Assembly (NCBI GenBank): GCA_003551645.1
Contig: PUND01000033.1
Location: forward strand, 1 to 40,783
From: Phycisphaerae bacterium
GTDB lineage: Bacteria; Planctomycetota; Phycisphaerae; SM23-33
Direction: 5' to 3'
DNA: 40,783 bases
Shown one piece after another: positions 16,755 through 27,230 of the stretch. How positions within the stretch are numbered: the first letter of the stretch is position 1; each line of letters opens with the position of its first letter. The notes under the pieces are model-generated. The model ran no database searches, was not told the origin of the DNA, and was given only the letters and a program-made list of their open reading frames with translations. The position numbers and the translations under genes are program-made.

Positions 16755-18593
16755 ATGACGATTCTGGCCGAAACGCACCATGTCGGGCTGTGGGAAACCA
16801 TCGTAATCATCTGCTACCTGGCCGTGCTTGGCTATCTGGGCTGGCTGGGCTACCACCGCACCCGAGGCGCGACGGATTACCTGATCGCCGGGCGGCGTAC
16901 GCACCCGTTCGTAATGGCGATGAGCTACGGCGCCACCTTCATCTCCACCAGCGCCATAGTGGGCTTCGGCGGCGTGGCCGGGCGTGTGGGTATGTCGCTG
17001 CTCTGGCTTGTCTTCCTCAACATCTTTGTCGGCATCTTCATCGCTTTCGTGTTCCTCGGCGGCAGGACTCGGCGTATGAGCCACCACCTGGACGCGCACA
17101 CGTTTCCGGAACTGCTCGGCCGCCGGTTCCAGAGCCGGGCGGTACAACTCATCGGGGGGCTGATTATCTTCTTTTTTGTTCCGCTCTACGCGGCCGCGGT
17201 CCTGCTGGGCGGCGTACATTTCATCGCCGAGCAACTCGCCGTAGATGCGAACATCGCCCTGCTGGTATTCAGCGTAATCGTCGCGGCCTATGTCATCGTC
17301 GGCGGGCTTAAGGGCGTCATGTACACCGACGCGCTGCAGGGGACCATCATGTTCTTCGGCATGCTGATCCTGCTGATATCCACCTACGTCGCGGTCGGCG
17401 GCGTGGTCGGCGGCCACCAGTCGCTGACGGACCTGTCGGGCCTGGCCGAGCACCAGATGGGCGCCGGCGGCCACGCGGGGTGGACCTCGATGCCCCGCTT
17501 CGGCTGGGGCGACCCGCAGTACAACCTCTGGTGGGTGGTGGTATCTACGCTGACGCTGGGAGTGGGCATCGGAGTGCTCGCCCAGCCGCAACTGGCCGTG
17601 AGGTTCATGACCGTCCACAGCCAGAAGGAGCTGAACCGCGCCGTGCTGGTCGGCGGGTTGTTCATACTGATGATTCCCGGCACCGCCTACGTGGTCGGCA
17701 GCTTGTCCAACGTGTACTACACACAGCAGGGAGACATCCTGACCGGCCGGGTCGTCGAAACGCTGGACGCCGACAAGGGGCATGTCGTCATGGCCCTGCT
17801 GGAAGACGACGATGCCGAAGAGCCGACACTGCTTCTTAACGACGGCGAGCCGGTTGAGGTGCCGGTGGTGCTGGCCGTGTGGTCGGACGGAGCGGAATTG
17901 CCGCAGCCGGGCGATATCGCCCATGGCCGGGCGCCGGCATTGCACTACGTGGACGGTCAGGTGGACACGCTCATGCCCAACTACATCACCCGGTCGATGC
18001 CCGGTTGGTTCGGTATGCTGTTTCTCCTGACGTTGCTGGCCGCGGCCATGAGCACGTTGTCCAGCCAGTTCCACGCCCTGGGAACGGCAATCAGCCGCGA
18101 CGTGTTCGAGCAGCTAAGCCCCGGCCGGGCCGGCAGACCGGAAAGCAGCGTACTGGTCGTGCGGCTGGGCGTTCTGGTGGGTTTTGTGGTGGCCGTCGCT
18201 ATCGGGTATCTGGCCGGAGGAGACTTCATCGCGCGGGCCACGGCGCTGTTCTTCGCCATCTGTGCGGCATCTTTCCTGCCGGCTTATATCGGCGGGCTTT
18301 ACTGGCGGAGGATGACACGGCCGGCGGCGCTGGCGTCGATGAGCGTGGGGTTCTTCAGTTCGCTGCTCTGGCTGGCGTTGGTGAAGGCGTCCGAAGCCCG
18401 GGAAATCGGCATCGTCCAGATCATCACCGACGGAAAGCACAGCATCCTGGACGGACACCACAACTGGCCCGTCGTGGACTCGATAGTAATCGCCCTGCCT
18501 CTTTCGATACTGACGGCGGTCGTCGTGAGTCTGCTGACGAAGCCACAGAGTGAGGAACATCTGGACCGGTGTTTCCGCAAGGCGCATCCATAA
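16755..18593 (+). CDS. Sodium:solute symporter family protein with a large internal loop
   Basis: A 612-residue inner-membrane protein with about 12-13 hydrophobic helices. SSS family features: TRGATDYLIAGRR after the first helix, ATFISTSAIVGFGGVAG (sodium-site region), YVIVGGLKGVMYTDALQG, and LLAAAMSTLSSQFHALGTAISRDV. An unusual polar insert of about 80 residues (DILTGRVVETLDADKGHVVMA ... GRAPALHYVDGQV) separates YVVGSLSNVYYTQQG from the DTLMPNYITRSMPGW segment. It follows the second paaK by 147 bp, so import or export of aryl acids or other carboxylates is plausible but unproven. I chose ATG 16755; the ORF start 16713 adds a cytosolic-looking stub. Confidence 0.9.
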   Translation: MTILAETHHVGLWETIVIICYLAVLGYLGWLGYHRTRGATDYLIAGRRTHPFVMAMSYGATFISTSAIVGFGGVAGRVGMSLLWLVFLNIFVGIFIAFVFLGGRTRRMSHHLDAHTFPELLGRRFQSRAVQLIGGLIIFFFVPLYAAAVLLGGVHFIAEQLAVDANIALLVFSVIVAAYVIVGGLKGVMYTDALQGTIMFFGMLILLISTYVAVGGVVGGHQSLTDLSGLAEHQMGAGGHAGWTSMPRFGWGDPQYNLWWVVVSTLTLGVGIGVLAQPQLAVRFMTVHSQKELNRAVLVGGLFILMIPGTAYVVGSLSNVYYTQQGDILTGRVVETLDADKGHVVMALLEDDDAEEPTLLLNDGEPVEVPVVLAVWSDGAELPQPGDIAHGRAPALHYVDGQVDTLMPNYITRSMPGWFGMLFLLTLLAAAMSTLSSQFHALGTAISRDVFEQLSPGRAGRPESSVLVVRLGVLVGFVVAVAIGYLAGGDFIARATALFFAICAASFLPAYIGGLYWRRMTRPAALASMSVGFFSSLLWLALVKASEAREIGIVQIITDGKHSILDGHHNWPVVDSIVIALPLSILTAVVVSLLTKPQSEEHLDRCFRKAHP

Positions 18594-18635
18594 CAGAAGT
18601 GAGCGGGTCCGGCACACCGTCTCCCGGCCGGCCGC

Positions 18636-19682
18636 TCACGACCGGTCGGATATGTGAATCATGGCCTTTATCACCTTGTCACGGTAGTCGGCGACAAGGT
18701 CGAACGCCTCGGGCGTCCGCTCGATGTCGAATCTGTGCGTCGCAAGCGCATCAAGATTGAGCTTGCCGGATGACATAAGCTCTATCGTCGGCCTCATGCA
18801 CTCGTTCTGGCGGCGGACGTTCCGCAGCGTCAGTTCCTTGCGGCGCATGTGGTTCATGTCGAAGCTGACGCGGTCGTCAGGGGGTATCCCGACTATCATC
18901 AGCGTCCCGCCGGGCGCAAGCAGGTCCACACCCTGATCGAGCGTTTCCTGTTCGCCGGCGCATTCGAAAACCACGTCCAGCCCGTTCGGCTCATGTGCAA
19001 GAATCTCGCCGACCACGTCGGACTCTCCGGCGTTGCCGGTCCAGCCCGCGCCGTAGCGGCGGGCCAGCTCAAGACGGTCGTTCAGCAGGTCTGTGGCATA
19101 GACGGTGTACTCGCCGTCGGCCCACAGCGCCGCCAGCACACACAGCCCGATGGGGCCTGTACCCAGCACACCGACACGCGCCGCCGGCCGGACGCCGGAT
19201 AGCCGCTGCGTGTAAAGCCCGATGGCCATCGGCTCGACCAGCGCCGCCTGCTCGGCCGTCATCGACTCCGGCACTTCGAAGCAGCACCGAGCCGGCATTA
19301 CCACCTGTTCGGCCAGACAACCCGGGGCCTGGCCCGGACAGCCCAGAAAACGCTGATTCCGGCAGGTGTGCTCACGACCGGAAACACACTGATCGCACTT
19401 GCCGCAGACAATCAGCGGGTCCACCGCCACGCGGCTGCCCTCGCTGAGCGTATCGACGCCGGGACCGACTTGCAGGATGCGACCCGCGAACTCGTGCCCC
19501 ACGCGCCAGGGGTATGCCACTATCTGCGAGCCGATTCGGCCGCTGCGGTAGTAGTGCATGTCGCTTCCGCAGACTCCGACGACCTCGACCTCCAGCAGCA
19601 CCTCGCCCTGACCGGGAGGTTCAGGGGCCGGCTCCTGTCGAATCTCAACGTTACGAATACCAGTCAGATAAGCGGCCTTCAT
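18636..19682 (-). CDS. Zinc-dependent medium-chain alcohol dehydrogenase (sorbitol/threonine dehydrogenase-like)
   Basis: A 348-residue cytosolic NAD(P)-dependent dehydrogenase. Catalytic zinc ligands are C38 (VGVCGSD), H63 (RVGHEFAG) and E150 region (LVEPMAIG). The structural zinc site CGKCDQCVSGREHTC is complete. The nucleotide fold is GVLGTGPIGLCVLAAL with Asp in YATDLL, favouring NAD. Polyol (sorbitol-like) or threonine substrates are typical of this branch. The start ATG 19682 has GAAGGAGC seven bases upstream; the ORF-track start at 19718 is less likely. It is convergent with the symporter (42-bp gap) and divergent from the HEAT lipoprotein. Confidence 0.93.
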   Translation of the reverse strand: MKAAYLTGIRNVEIRQEPAPEPPGQGEVLLEVEVVGVCGSDMHYYRSGRIGSQIVAYPWRVGHEFAGRILQVGPGVDTLSEGSRVAVDPLIVCGKCDQCVSGREHTCRNQRFLGCPGQAPGCLAEQVVMPARCCFEVPESMTAEQAALVEPMAIGLYTQRLSGVRPAARVGVLGTGPIGLCVLAALWADGEYTVYATDLLNDRLELARRYGAGWTGNAGESDVVGEILAHEPNGLDVVFECAGEQETLDQGVDLLAPGGTLMIVGIPPDDRVSFDMNHMRRKELTLRNVRRQNECMRPTIELMSSGKLNLDALATHRFDIERTPEAFDLVADYRDKVIKAMIHISDRS

Positions 19683-19896
19683 GCATGCTCCTTCAGCAAA
19701 GAGGCCGGCGAAACCCAACCGGCCCAGTCGCGGAAAAGTGCGCGACAGTATATCTCCGCGCCGCTAACGCGGACAGACAAAACACGCTCACGGCCGGGGT
19801 GGAATTCGAACACCCAGGCGGCTATACTTCGGTTTCGGCTACCGACTCATCATCGTGCTGGTGGCGGTGCGGCCGACGCAGCAGAGGAGATCGGAA

Positions 19897-20874
19897 ATGG
19901 CGAACCTGAAACGGCTTTTGATGCTTCCGCTGGCGGCGGCACTGCTTTATGCTTCCACGGGCTGTGAGAACAGGACAAGGCCCGACACGGACCCGGCGCC
20001 GACCGGTCCGCCGGAAGAACAGGCCCGTAACATCCTTCAGCAGGCACGCGAGGAAGCGCCCGGCTGGGGCCAGGCCGTAGAGATGATCGATGCGATTCTT
20101 GAGCTTGGCGAACCGGCCGTGCCCGTTCTTGTCGAGGCCATTGACGACGAGTCATGGCGTGTAAGGCAGATGGCCGTCGAGGCGCTGGGGCGGAGAGGCG
20201 AGGTTGACGCCAAGACTCTGGATCTGATCATCCGGCGGCTCGATGATGAGGATGAGCGTGTGCGGGTGGTTACGCCGCGCGCCCTGGCGGCCATCGGCGA
20301 CGAGACGGCCGTCGAGCCGCTTATAGAGACCATGAATACCGATGCCGATTCGGGCGTCCGTCAACAAGCCACACAGGCGCTCGGGTCGTACCGCGGCGAC
20401 AGGGTCGTCGGCGCACTGATAGATGCGCTGGATTCGGACGAACCCCGCGTGGTACTGGAGGCCATGAACTCCCTTGCATTGACCGGCGATGAAGCCGCCC
20501 TTGAGCCGCTGGTGCGGCGGCTGGACGGCGAGCGCTCGGTTCGGCTGCAAGCGACGGAATCGCTCGGATCTCTTGGAGACAAGCGCGCCCTGGAGCCGCT
20601 GGTCGAGGCGTTCGAACGGGGCAACTGGGAGATGCGGGCAACCGTCGCAACGGCCCTTGGCGACCTTGGCGATCCCGGCGCTGTGGAGACGCTGGCCGAT
20701 GCCCTTAAGGATGCCGAGCAAAACGAGTCGGTTCGCACCAGCTCCGCACGCGCCCTGGGCCGGATCGGTGGCGATGAGGCCCTTGAAGCATTGCGAGCCG
20801 TTCGCAACGATGAGGAACAGCGAGTCCGCAGCGCGGTGGAAAGGGCTCTCAGCGAACTGGGTGCCGACCAGTAG
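19897..20874 (+). CDS. HEAT/PBS-lyase repeat lipoprotein
   Basis: A 325-residue protein with a lipoprotein signal (KRLLMLPLAAALLYASTGC), so probably membrane-anchored in the periplasm. After a Pro-rich spacer (PDTDPAPTGPPEEQ) it consists of about eight tandem HEAT-like units of about 30 residues, for example VPVLVEAIDDESWRVRQMAVEALGR and EPLVEAFERGNWEMRATVATALGDLG. Such repeats form a curved solenoid for protein contacts; no enzymatic motif is present. AGGAGAT precedes ATG 19897, which I prefer to the ORF start at 19855. The downstream etfB is 62 bp away with a GC hairpin between. Confidence 0.9.
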   Translation: MANLKRLLMLPLAAALLYASTGCENRTRPDTDPAPTGPPEEQARNILQQAREEAPGWGQAVEMIDAILELGEPAVPVLVEAIDDESWRVRQMAVEALGRRGEVDAKTLDLIIRRLDDEDERVRVVTPRALAAIGDETAVEPLIETMNTDADSGVRQQATQALGSYRGDRVVGALIDALDSDEPRVVLEAMNSLALTGDEAALEPLVRRLDGERSVRLQATESLGSLGDKRALEPLVEAFERGNWEMRATVATALGDLGDPGAVETLADALKDAEQNESVRTSSARALGRIGGDEALEALRAVRNDEEQRVRSAVERALSELGADQ

Positions 20875-20885
20875 CGCCCTCAACC

Positions 20886-20904
20886 GCCGCGCAGCCGGCG
20901 CGGC
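20886..20904 (+). terminator. GC hairpin between the HEAT gene and etfB
   Basis: GCCGCGC-AGCCG-GCGCGGC forms a 7-bp stem 11 bp after the HEAT stop codon. No T-run follows, so attenuation or mRNA processing is as likely as termination. Confidence 0.35.
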
Positions 20905-20936
20905 ACAGGCCCCGAAAACTCCCCCAGGAGGACCGG

Positions 20937-21734
20937 ATGAGATTTATCGTTCCCATAAAGCAGGTGCCGGAGACCAACGCCGTCAGGATGGATGAGGAAA
21001 CCGGCACGATGGTGCGCGAGGGCGTCGAGTCGATAATCAATCCGCTCGACCTTTACGCCATCGAGATAGCGATCCGCCTGCGCGAACAGCACGGCGGCGA
21101 GGTGATAAGCATTTCCATGGGCCCGGCGAACGCCGAAAAGGCCATCCGAGAAGCGATCGCCATGGGCTGTGACAGCGGCGTGCTGATCACGGACAAGGCC
21201 TTCGCCGGAAGCGACACCTGGGCGACCAGCTATGTGCTCGCCGCCGCTATACGCCGAATCGGCGACCCGGGACTTATCATCTGCGGCGAGCGGGCGACCG
21301 ACGGCGACACCGGACAGGTCGGTCCCGGAATCGCCAGTTTTCTGGACCTTCCGTTGGCGACGTACGTCGGGAAGGTCGAACACGTGGACAACGATGTCTG
21401 CCGCGTCCGCCGGCTGATCGAGAGCGGCTACGAAGTACTGGAAACCGACATGCCGGCGGTCCTGACGGTGGTCAAGGAGGTCGCCGACCCGCGGCTGCCG
21501 ACGCTCCGCGGCAAGCAGAAGGCCCGCAAGGTCGAGGTGCCCGCTTGGGGAGCCGATGACCTCGACACGGACCCGAACCGGCTGGGGCTGAAGGGCTCTC
21601 CGACACGAGTGGTTAAGATATTCCGCCCGCAGGTAACCCGGCAGTGCCGGAAGGTGACAGCCGTGGATGAGGAATCCATCGGTCCGGCGGTCGATGAGCT
21701 TGTCGAGTTCCTCCGTCAGCGTGAGCTTATATGA
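20937..21734 (+). CDS. etfB: Electron transfer flavoprotein beta subunit
   Basis: A 265-residue EtfB. The start MRFIVPIKQVPETNAVRMDEETG, the NPLDLYAIEIAIRLRE segment and GERATDGDTGQVGPGIASFL are family features. The GDTxQVGP text resembles EtfB of electron-bifurcating Etfs (a second FAD site) rather than the DDxxQTGQ type that binds AMP in respiratory Etf; I know this distinction from the family literature but cannot align it here. AGGAGGA precedes ATG 20937. It heads etfB-etfA-glcD-glcD on one strand and should dock with EtfA and one or both dehydrogenases. Confidence 0.94.
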   Translation: MRFIVPIKQVPETNAVRMDEETGTMVREGVESIINPLDLYAIEIAIRLREQHGGEVISISMGPANAEKAIREAIAMGCDSGVLITDKAFAGSDTWATSYVLAAAIRRIGDPGLIICGERATDGDTGQVGPGIASFLDLPLATYVGKVEHVDNDVCRVRRLIESGYEVLETDMPAVLTVVKEVADPRLPTLRGKQKARKVEVPAWGADDLDTDPNRLGLKGSPTRVVKIFRPQVTRQCRKVTAVDEESIGPAVDELVEFLRQRELI

Positions 21735-21817
21735 CAAGCCCGGCACCGGCCGTGGTCCCGGCCCGGATCGCCCCTTTTGTGCGAGCCGCGGCACAGACAA
21801 CTGCAGCGAGGTAGTAA

Positions 21818-22816
21818 ATGGAACATCGAGGCGTTTGGATTGTAGGCGAGCAGTCGGAAGGTCGCGTTCAGCGTATATCCCACGAGTTGCTTACTCGCGG
21901 CCGGGAACTGGCGGACAAACGCGAAACGGATTTGACGGCCGTCGTGCTCGGAAACGACATCGACGCCGACGACCTGCAAGGGCTTATCGACCGCGGGGCC
22001 GACCGCGTGCTGACCATGGAGGCGCCGGAGCTGGAGCACTTCCTGGTCGAGCCGTACACCGCCTGCATGATGCAACTGATAGAACGGCACCGCCCGGAGA
22101 TAATCATCGCCGGCGCAACCAGCACAGGCAGGACGCTGATGCCCTACCTGGCCATCCGCGCCGATGCCGGGCTGACGGCCGACTGCACCGTGCTGGACAT
22201 CGAGCCGGAGACCGGAAACCTGCTCCAGACCCGTCCGGCGATAGGCGGGAACATCCTGGCGACGATCAAGACGCCGGAGTACCGCCCGCAGATGGCGACG
22301 GTCCGGCCGCGCAGTACGCGCCCGGCCGAGCCGCAGCCAGGACGCGGCGGCGAAATCGACCGGCAGACGGCCCCGAAGGAGCTTCTGGGCAGCCGGGTCC
22401 GGCGGGTGGACTTCGTACCGGATGAGTCTGAGCACGGCCTTGCCGAGGCCGATGTGGTGGTCAGTGTCGGCCGGGGGATAAAGAAAGGCGAGAACGTCAC
22501 TGTGGTCGAGCCGCTGGCGGAGTCGCTGGACGCGGCGCTGGGTGCCAGCCGGGACGCCGTGGACCGCGGCTGGATGAGCTACCCGCACCAGGTGGGCCTT
22601 TCCGGCCAGACCGTCAGTCCGAAGCTCTACGTCGCGGTCGGCGTATCCGGGTCCATCCAGCATCTGGCAGGCATGCAGACGGCCGAGACAATCGTCGCGA
22701 TAAACAACGACCCCGAGGCACAGATATTCCGCGTTGCCGACTTCGGAATCGTGGGAGACCTGTTTGAGATAGTGCCGGCAATTGCGGAGAAGCTTCGGGA
22801 AGCTGCGGAAGATTGA
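21818..22816 (+). CDS. etfA: Electron transfer flavoprotein alpha subunit
   Basis: A 332-residue EtfA. The C-terminal FAD domain is clear: VVSVGRGIKKGEN, LGASRDAVDRGWMSYPHQVG, SGQTVSPKLYVAVGVSGSIQHLAGM, AINNDPEAQIFRVADFGIVGD. The N-terminal half is the usual Rossmann-like EtfA domain (RPEIIIAGATSTGRTLMPYLA). It lacks the N-terminal ferredoxin-like extension seen in some lactate-type bifurcating EtfA proteins. GAGGTAG before ATG 21818 supports the start. It follows etfB by 83 bp and precedes the first FAD dehydrogenase by 16 bp. Confidence 0.95.
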   Translation: MEHRGVWIVGEQSEGRVQRISHELLTRGRELADKRETDLTAVVLGNDIDADDLQGLIDRGADRVLTMEAPELEHFLVEPYTACMMQLIERHRPEIIIAGATSTGRTLMPYLAIRADAGLTADCTVLDIEPETGNLLQTRPAIGGNILATIKTPEYRPQMATVRPRSTRPAEPQPGRGGEIDRQTAPKELLGSRVRRVDFVPDESEHGLAEADVVVSVGRGIKKGENVTVVEPLAESLDAALGASRDAVDRGWMSYPHQVGLSGQTVSPKLYVAVGVSGSIQHLAGMQTAETIVAINNDPEAQIFRVADFGIVGDLFEIVPAIAEKLREAAED

Positions 22817-22832
22817 TGGCGGATTTGAGCTA

Positions 22833-24249
<1,417 letters not shown>

Positions 24250-24269
<20 letters not shown>

Positions 24270-25731
24270 ACAGCCCGGCCGGCGGGCGAAGGACGGCAGC
24301 GCCGCTCCAGCCGGCCAATATAACGCTCTTACCCCCGACATCGTCCGCCAACTCCAGGAGATCGTCGGCCAGCGTTACGTCATCCACGGGGATGCCGAAA
24401 AGCTTCAGCCGTATTCCCACGACGAGGTTCCCGATCCGGAATACGCGCACATGCCGGACTGCGTGGTCCGGCCGGAATCCACCGAGCAGATTGCCGCGAT
24501 AATGGCCCTCGCCACGCGGCATCGTATACCCGTTACGCCTCGCGGCGCCGGAAGCGGTCTTTCCGGCGGCGCAGTGCCCATATACGGCGGAATCGTGCTG
24601 CTATGCGACCGGATGAACCGCATCATCGAGGTGGACCCTCAGAACATGGTCGTGGTCGCCCAGCCGGGCGTCGTGACCAACGAAATCAACGACGCCGTCC
24701 GCGAGCACGGGCTTTTCTACGCCGGCTACCCCATGAGCGTCGAGACCTGCTACGTCGGCGGCAACGTCGCCGAGAACGCCGGCGGCGGAAAGGCCGTCAA
24801 GTACGGCGTCACCGGCAGATATGTGCTCGGCTTGGAGCTTGTGACGCCGAAAGGCGAGATAGTCCGCCTCGGCGGAAAGCTGGTCAAGAACGTCACAGGA
24901 TACGACCTCATCCAGCTCATGGTCGGCTCGGAGGGCACGCTGGGCGTCTTCACCGAGATAACGCTCAAGCTCATGCCGCTGCCGAAGGCGTCGGTGGACC
25001 TGCTGGTGCTTTTCGGCACGGCCGAGGAGGCGATAGAGTCCGTACCGGCGATCATGACCACCGCCGGGGTCATACCGACCTCGTTGGAATTCATGGACCG
25101 AACGTCCGTTCAGGCGGCGTGCGAGTACCTCAACGAGTCCATCCCCTACCAGCAGGCCGGGGCGATGCTCATTGCCAGTGTCGATGGACCCGACGAGGAA
25201 CACGTCCGGCAGGACTACGAGGCGATCGGTGAGCTGTGCCTTCAGCGCGGGGCGATGGAGGTGTACGTCGCGGATAACTTTACCACATCCGAGCGGATAT
25301 GGTCGGTGCGGCGCAACATACCGGAGGCATTCGCGATAGTCTCGCCGCACCAGGCGAACGAGGACCTGGTTGTGCCGACGGCCGCCATCCCGAAACTGCT
25401 GGAGGCGATGCTGAAGCTTTCAGAGAAATATGGCGTGACGATCCCCTCTTACGGCCACGCCGGCGACGGCAACCTGCACACACGGATCATCAAGAACCCC
25501 GACTGGCCGCTGGATAAGTGGCGCAAAACCCTTCCGCTGGTGCTGGAAGAGCTATACCACGCCACGGCGGAACTGGGCGGCAGGATATCGGGCGAGCACG
25601 GTGTCGGGCACAAGCGCAAGCCATACTTGTCCATGTTCCTGTCCAAGCAGGCCCTGGAGATGATGCGGGCAATCAAGCGAGCCATCGATCCGCAGAACAT
25701 ACTCAATCCCGGCAAGATCCTGGACTCGTAG
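24250..25731 (+). CDS. FAD-linked 2-hydroxyacid dehydrogenase (GlcD/lactate dehydrogenase family), copy 2
   Basis: A 493-residue paralogue of copy 1 with the same landmarks: VVRPESTEQIAAIMALA, PRGAGSGLSGGAVPIYGG, VGGNVAENAGGGKAVKYGVT, SYGHAGDGNLHTRI and SGEHGVGHKRKPY. Long blocks are identical to copy 1 at protein level, while synonymous positions differ, so the duplication is old enough for silent divergence but both copies remain intact. It carries a short extra N-terminus (STTPREQPGRRAKDGSAAPAG). Start ATG 24250 lies inside copy 1 with a 20-bp overlap. Differences between copies are concentrated in the C-terminal half (for example VMNPAWTLDEWHEKL versus IKNPDWPLDKWRKTL), which may alter substrate choice. 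Confidence 0.93.
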
Positions 25732-25880
25732 CGACGCTTCCATCAAAAGGCCCGCCAGGAGCATCAAGATACGACAGGACTGGCGCATGAAGACACGGCC
25801 GGCGCTCCGCCAGGCCCGGCATGCCCCGGCGAGCCGGGACAGTGCCGAGCTTTGCGGAGCGTCATAACTTTCCCTGCCGG

Positions 25881-26624
25881 CTACTTGGCCGCGGCCTTTG
25901 CCCTTGGCTGACCGGCCCGGCCGCCCTGGCGACGTCGCTTTCGCCTGCGGCCCGGCTCGGGCACATCCGGCCGGGGGACGCGGACCGGATGCTCGGCGAT
26001 GCACTTCTCGGCCTCGAGGCAGTCGGCGGCGTGGAGGTCGGCCCGGATTTCCTCGGCCAGCCCCTGTGCCCGGTTGAAAACCCCGCCGACGACCATCACC
26101 TGCATTTCGGAACAGATACCCACCTCGCGGATCAGTTCGATAAGATGCCTGATGCCGGGGATCTCCGGTGGGCGGGTTCCGTGTATGCACAGAACATCAG
26201 GCGTGACCTTGCCGAGGAACTCCAGCGCCTCATCATTGGGAACGCCCGAGCCGAGAAACCAGACGGTCCAGCCGTCCGCCTCGAAAAGGTCGGCCACCAT
26301 CTGGGCGCCAAGCTCCTCGCTTTCGCCGTCGCCGCAGATGACGACCATCCGACGGCCGTGCTTCGGCTTGCGAGCGAGCATCCCGTGGAGCTGATCCGCT
26401 ATCATCCTGTTTATCCGGGTGGCCATGTGCTCGGATATCCGGGGAATCTCATCCTCCCGGTACAGCCGTTCCACCTGCTCCATTGCCGGCCAGACAATCT
26501 TTTGCAGCAGCTTTCGAGCCGGCACCCCCCTGTCCTGCGCGGCGTATATCAGCTCCCGGGCCTCACATCGCTTACCGGCGAACAAGTGCTCCAGATACTG
26601 CTTAAAAAGCTCCGCGATTGTCAT
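25881..26624 (-). CDS. B12-binding-domain protein lacking the cobalt-coordinating histidine, with basic tail
   Basis: A 247-residue protein with an N-terminal helical cap (TIAELFKQYLEHLFAGKRCEARELI ... RISEHMATRINRMI) and a Rossmann domain (VVICGDGESEELGAQMVADLFEADGWTVWFLGSGVP, then VLCIHGTRPPEIPGI and VMVVGGVFNRAQG), the architecture of cobalamin-binding proteins. The usual E-x-H-x-x-G (or D-x-H) motif reads ESEELG, so the lower axial histidine is replaced by Glu. The C-terminus is a basic tail (GRRRKRRRQGGRAGQPRAK) that might bind nucleic acid or phospholipid. ATG 26624 is preceded only by a distant AGGA, and an in-frame GTG nine bases earlier is possible. Cobalamin, another cofactor or none may bind. 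Confidence 0.85.
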   Translation of the reverse strand: MTIAELFKQYLEHLFAGKRCEARELIYAAQDRGVPARKLLQKIVWPAMEQVERLYREDEIPRISEHMATRINRMIADQLHGMLARKPKHGRRMVVICGDGESEELGAQMVADLFEADGWTVWFLGSGVPNDEALEFLGKVTPDVLCIHGTRPPEIPGIRHLIELIREVGICSEMQVMVVGGVFNRAQGLAEEIRADLHAADCLEAEKCIAEHPVRVPRPDVPEPGRRRKRRRQGGRAGQPRAKAAAK

Positions 26625-26863
26625 GGTATACACCGATCCTTTACCTGGCCTCGGACGCGACACATCCATGCACGCCCTCGGCAGTCCGGGTTGCGCCGGG
26701 GATCCGTCCATCACCGGCCGACCGCATGCCCTTCTCCGTCATCCGCAGACCATCCGACGATGCGCCGGCGCCGCGGACGCCGTGGCATCTGTCAGTGGGG
26801 TGCGGGCAAGCGGCAATGTTAAACTGGGCTATTTGCATCGTGCTGGTAAAATCGGAATAACCC

Positions 26864-26906
26864 TTTGGGAAACTTGAGGGCTTTTGGGAATCTAGGTAAC
26901 CTAGAT
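26864..26906. promoter_or_regulatory. Operator-like cluster: two TTTGGGAA copies and a 17-bp palindrome
   Basis: TTTGGGAA occurs at 26864-26871 and 26883-26890, 19 bp apart (near two helical turns). The second is joined to ATCTAGGT-A-ACCTAGAT (26890-26906), a perfect 8-bp inverted repeat with one central base. The cluster is about 240 bp upstream of the B12-domain start. Confidence 0.55.
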
Positions 26907-26980
26907 ATTACAGGGGAGTTTGGCCAGGCCAGCGGTCGGCGGACGGGCACAGCAAAGCCCACCAGGACCACGACGGCATA

Positions 26981-27060
26981 CGGCACATAAGTACCTTCAA
27001 ATAAAAGCCGTACATCCAGAAAAACGCAAGTATATGGGTTGGCGCACTAAAGACGTGCCG
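26981..27060. other. 80-bp A+T-rich island closed by CGGCAC/GTGCCG
   Basis: In GC-rich surroundings this stretch is A+T-rich (AATAAAAGCCGTACATCCAG, then AAAAACGCAAG) and its ends can pair over 6 bp. It could be a structured RNA or a promoter region. I do not recognise a riboswitch family. Confidence 0.3.
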
Positions 27061-27230
27061 GCTTGGGTGAAGGCCATGTGACCGTCAAAACAAAGGATAT
27101 GTCCCCCGCCGGACTGCCGCGTCGCCCTTGCCGGCACACGTTGCCGGCCGAAACCCGACCCGCATCCACAGCAGCCGACAATCCGCAGTGGCTGTATTGT
27201 GGAAATCCGTTGTTGCCGCCGGTGTTTGTC

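Larger units (their letters stand above)
26625..27230. other. 606-bp intergenic region between the B12-domain gene and the diguanylate cyclase gene
   Basis: No credible gene. The stretch holds an operator-like cluster at 26864-26906 and an A+T-rich island bounded by a short inverted repeat at 26981-27060, listed separately. Because both flanking genes read leftward, the promoter of the B12-domain gene must be in this region. Confidence 0.6.

Noticed and set aside
16221-18074. 617-residue minus-strand ORF
   Set aside because: Shadow of the second paaK and the symporter; His/Gln-rich composition with no family motif.
19797-19823. T-loop-like GGTGGAATTCGAACACCC suggesting a tRNA
   Set aside because: The loop would need nine bases and no acceptor, anticodon or D-arm can be built around it on either strand.
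25732-25880. Intrinsic terminator between the converging dehydrogenase and B12-domain genes
   Set aside because: No GC stem followed by a T-run is visible on either strand.
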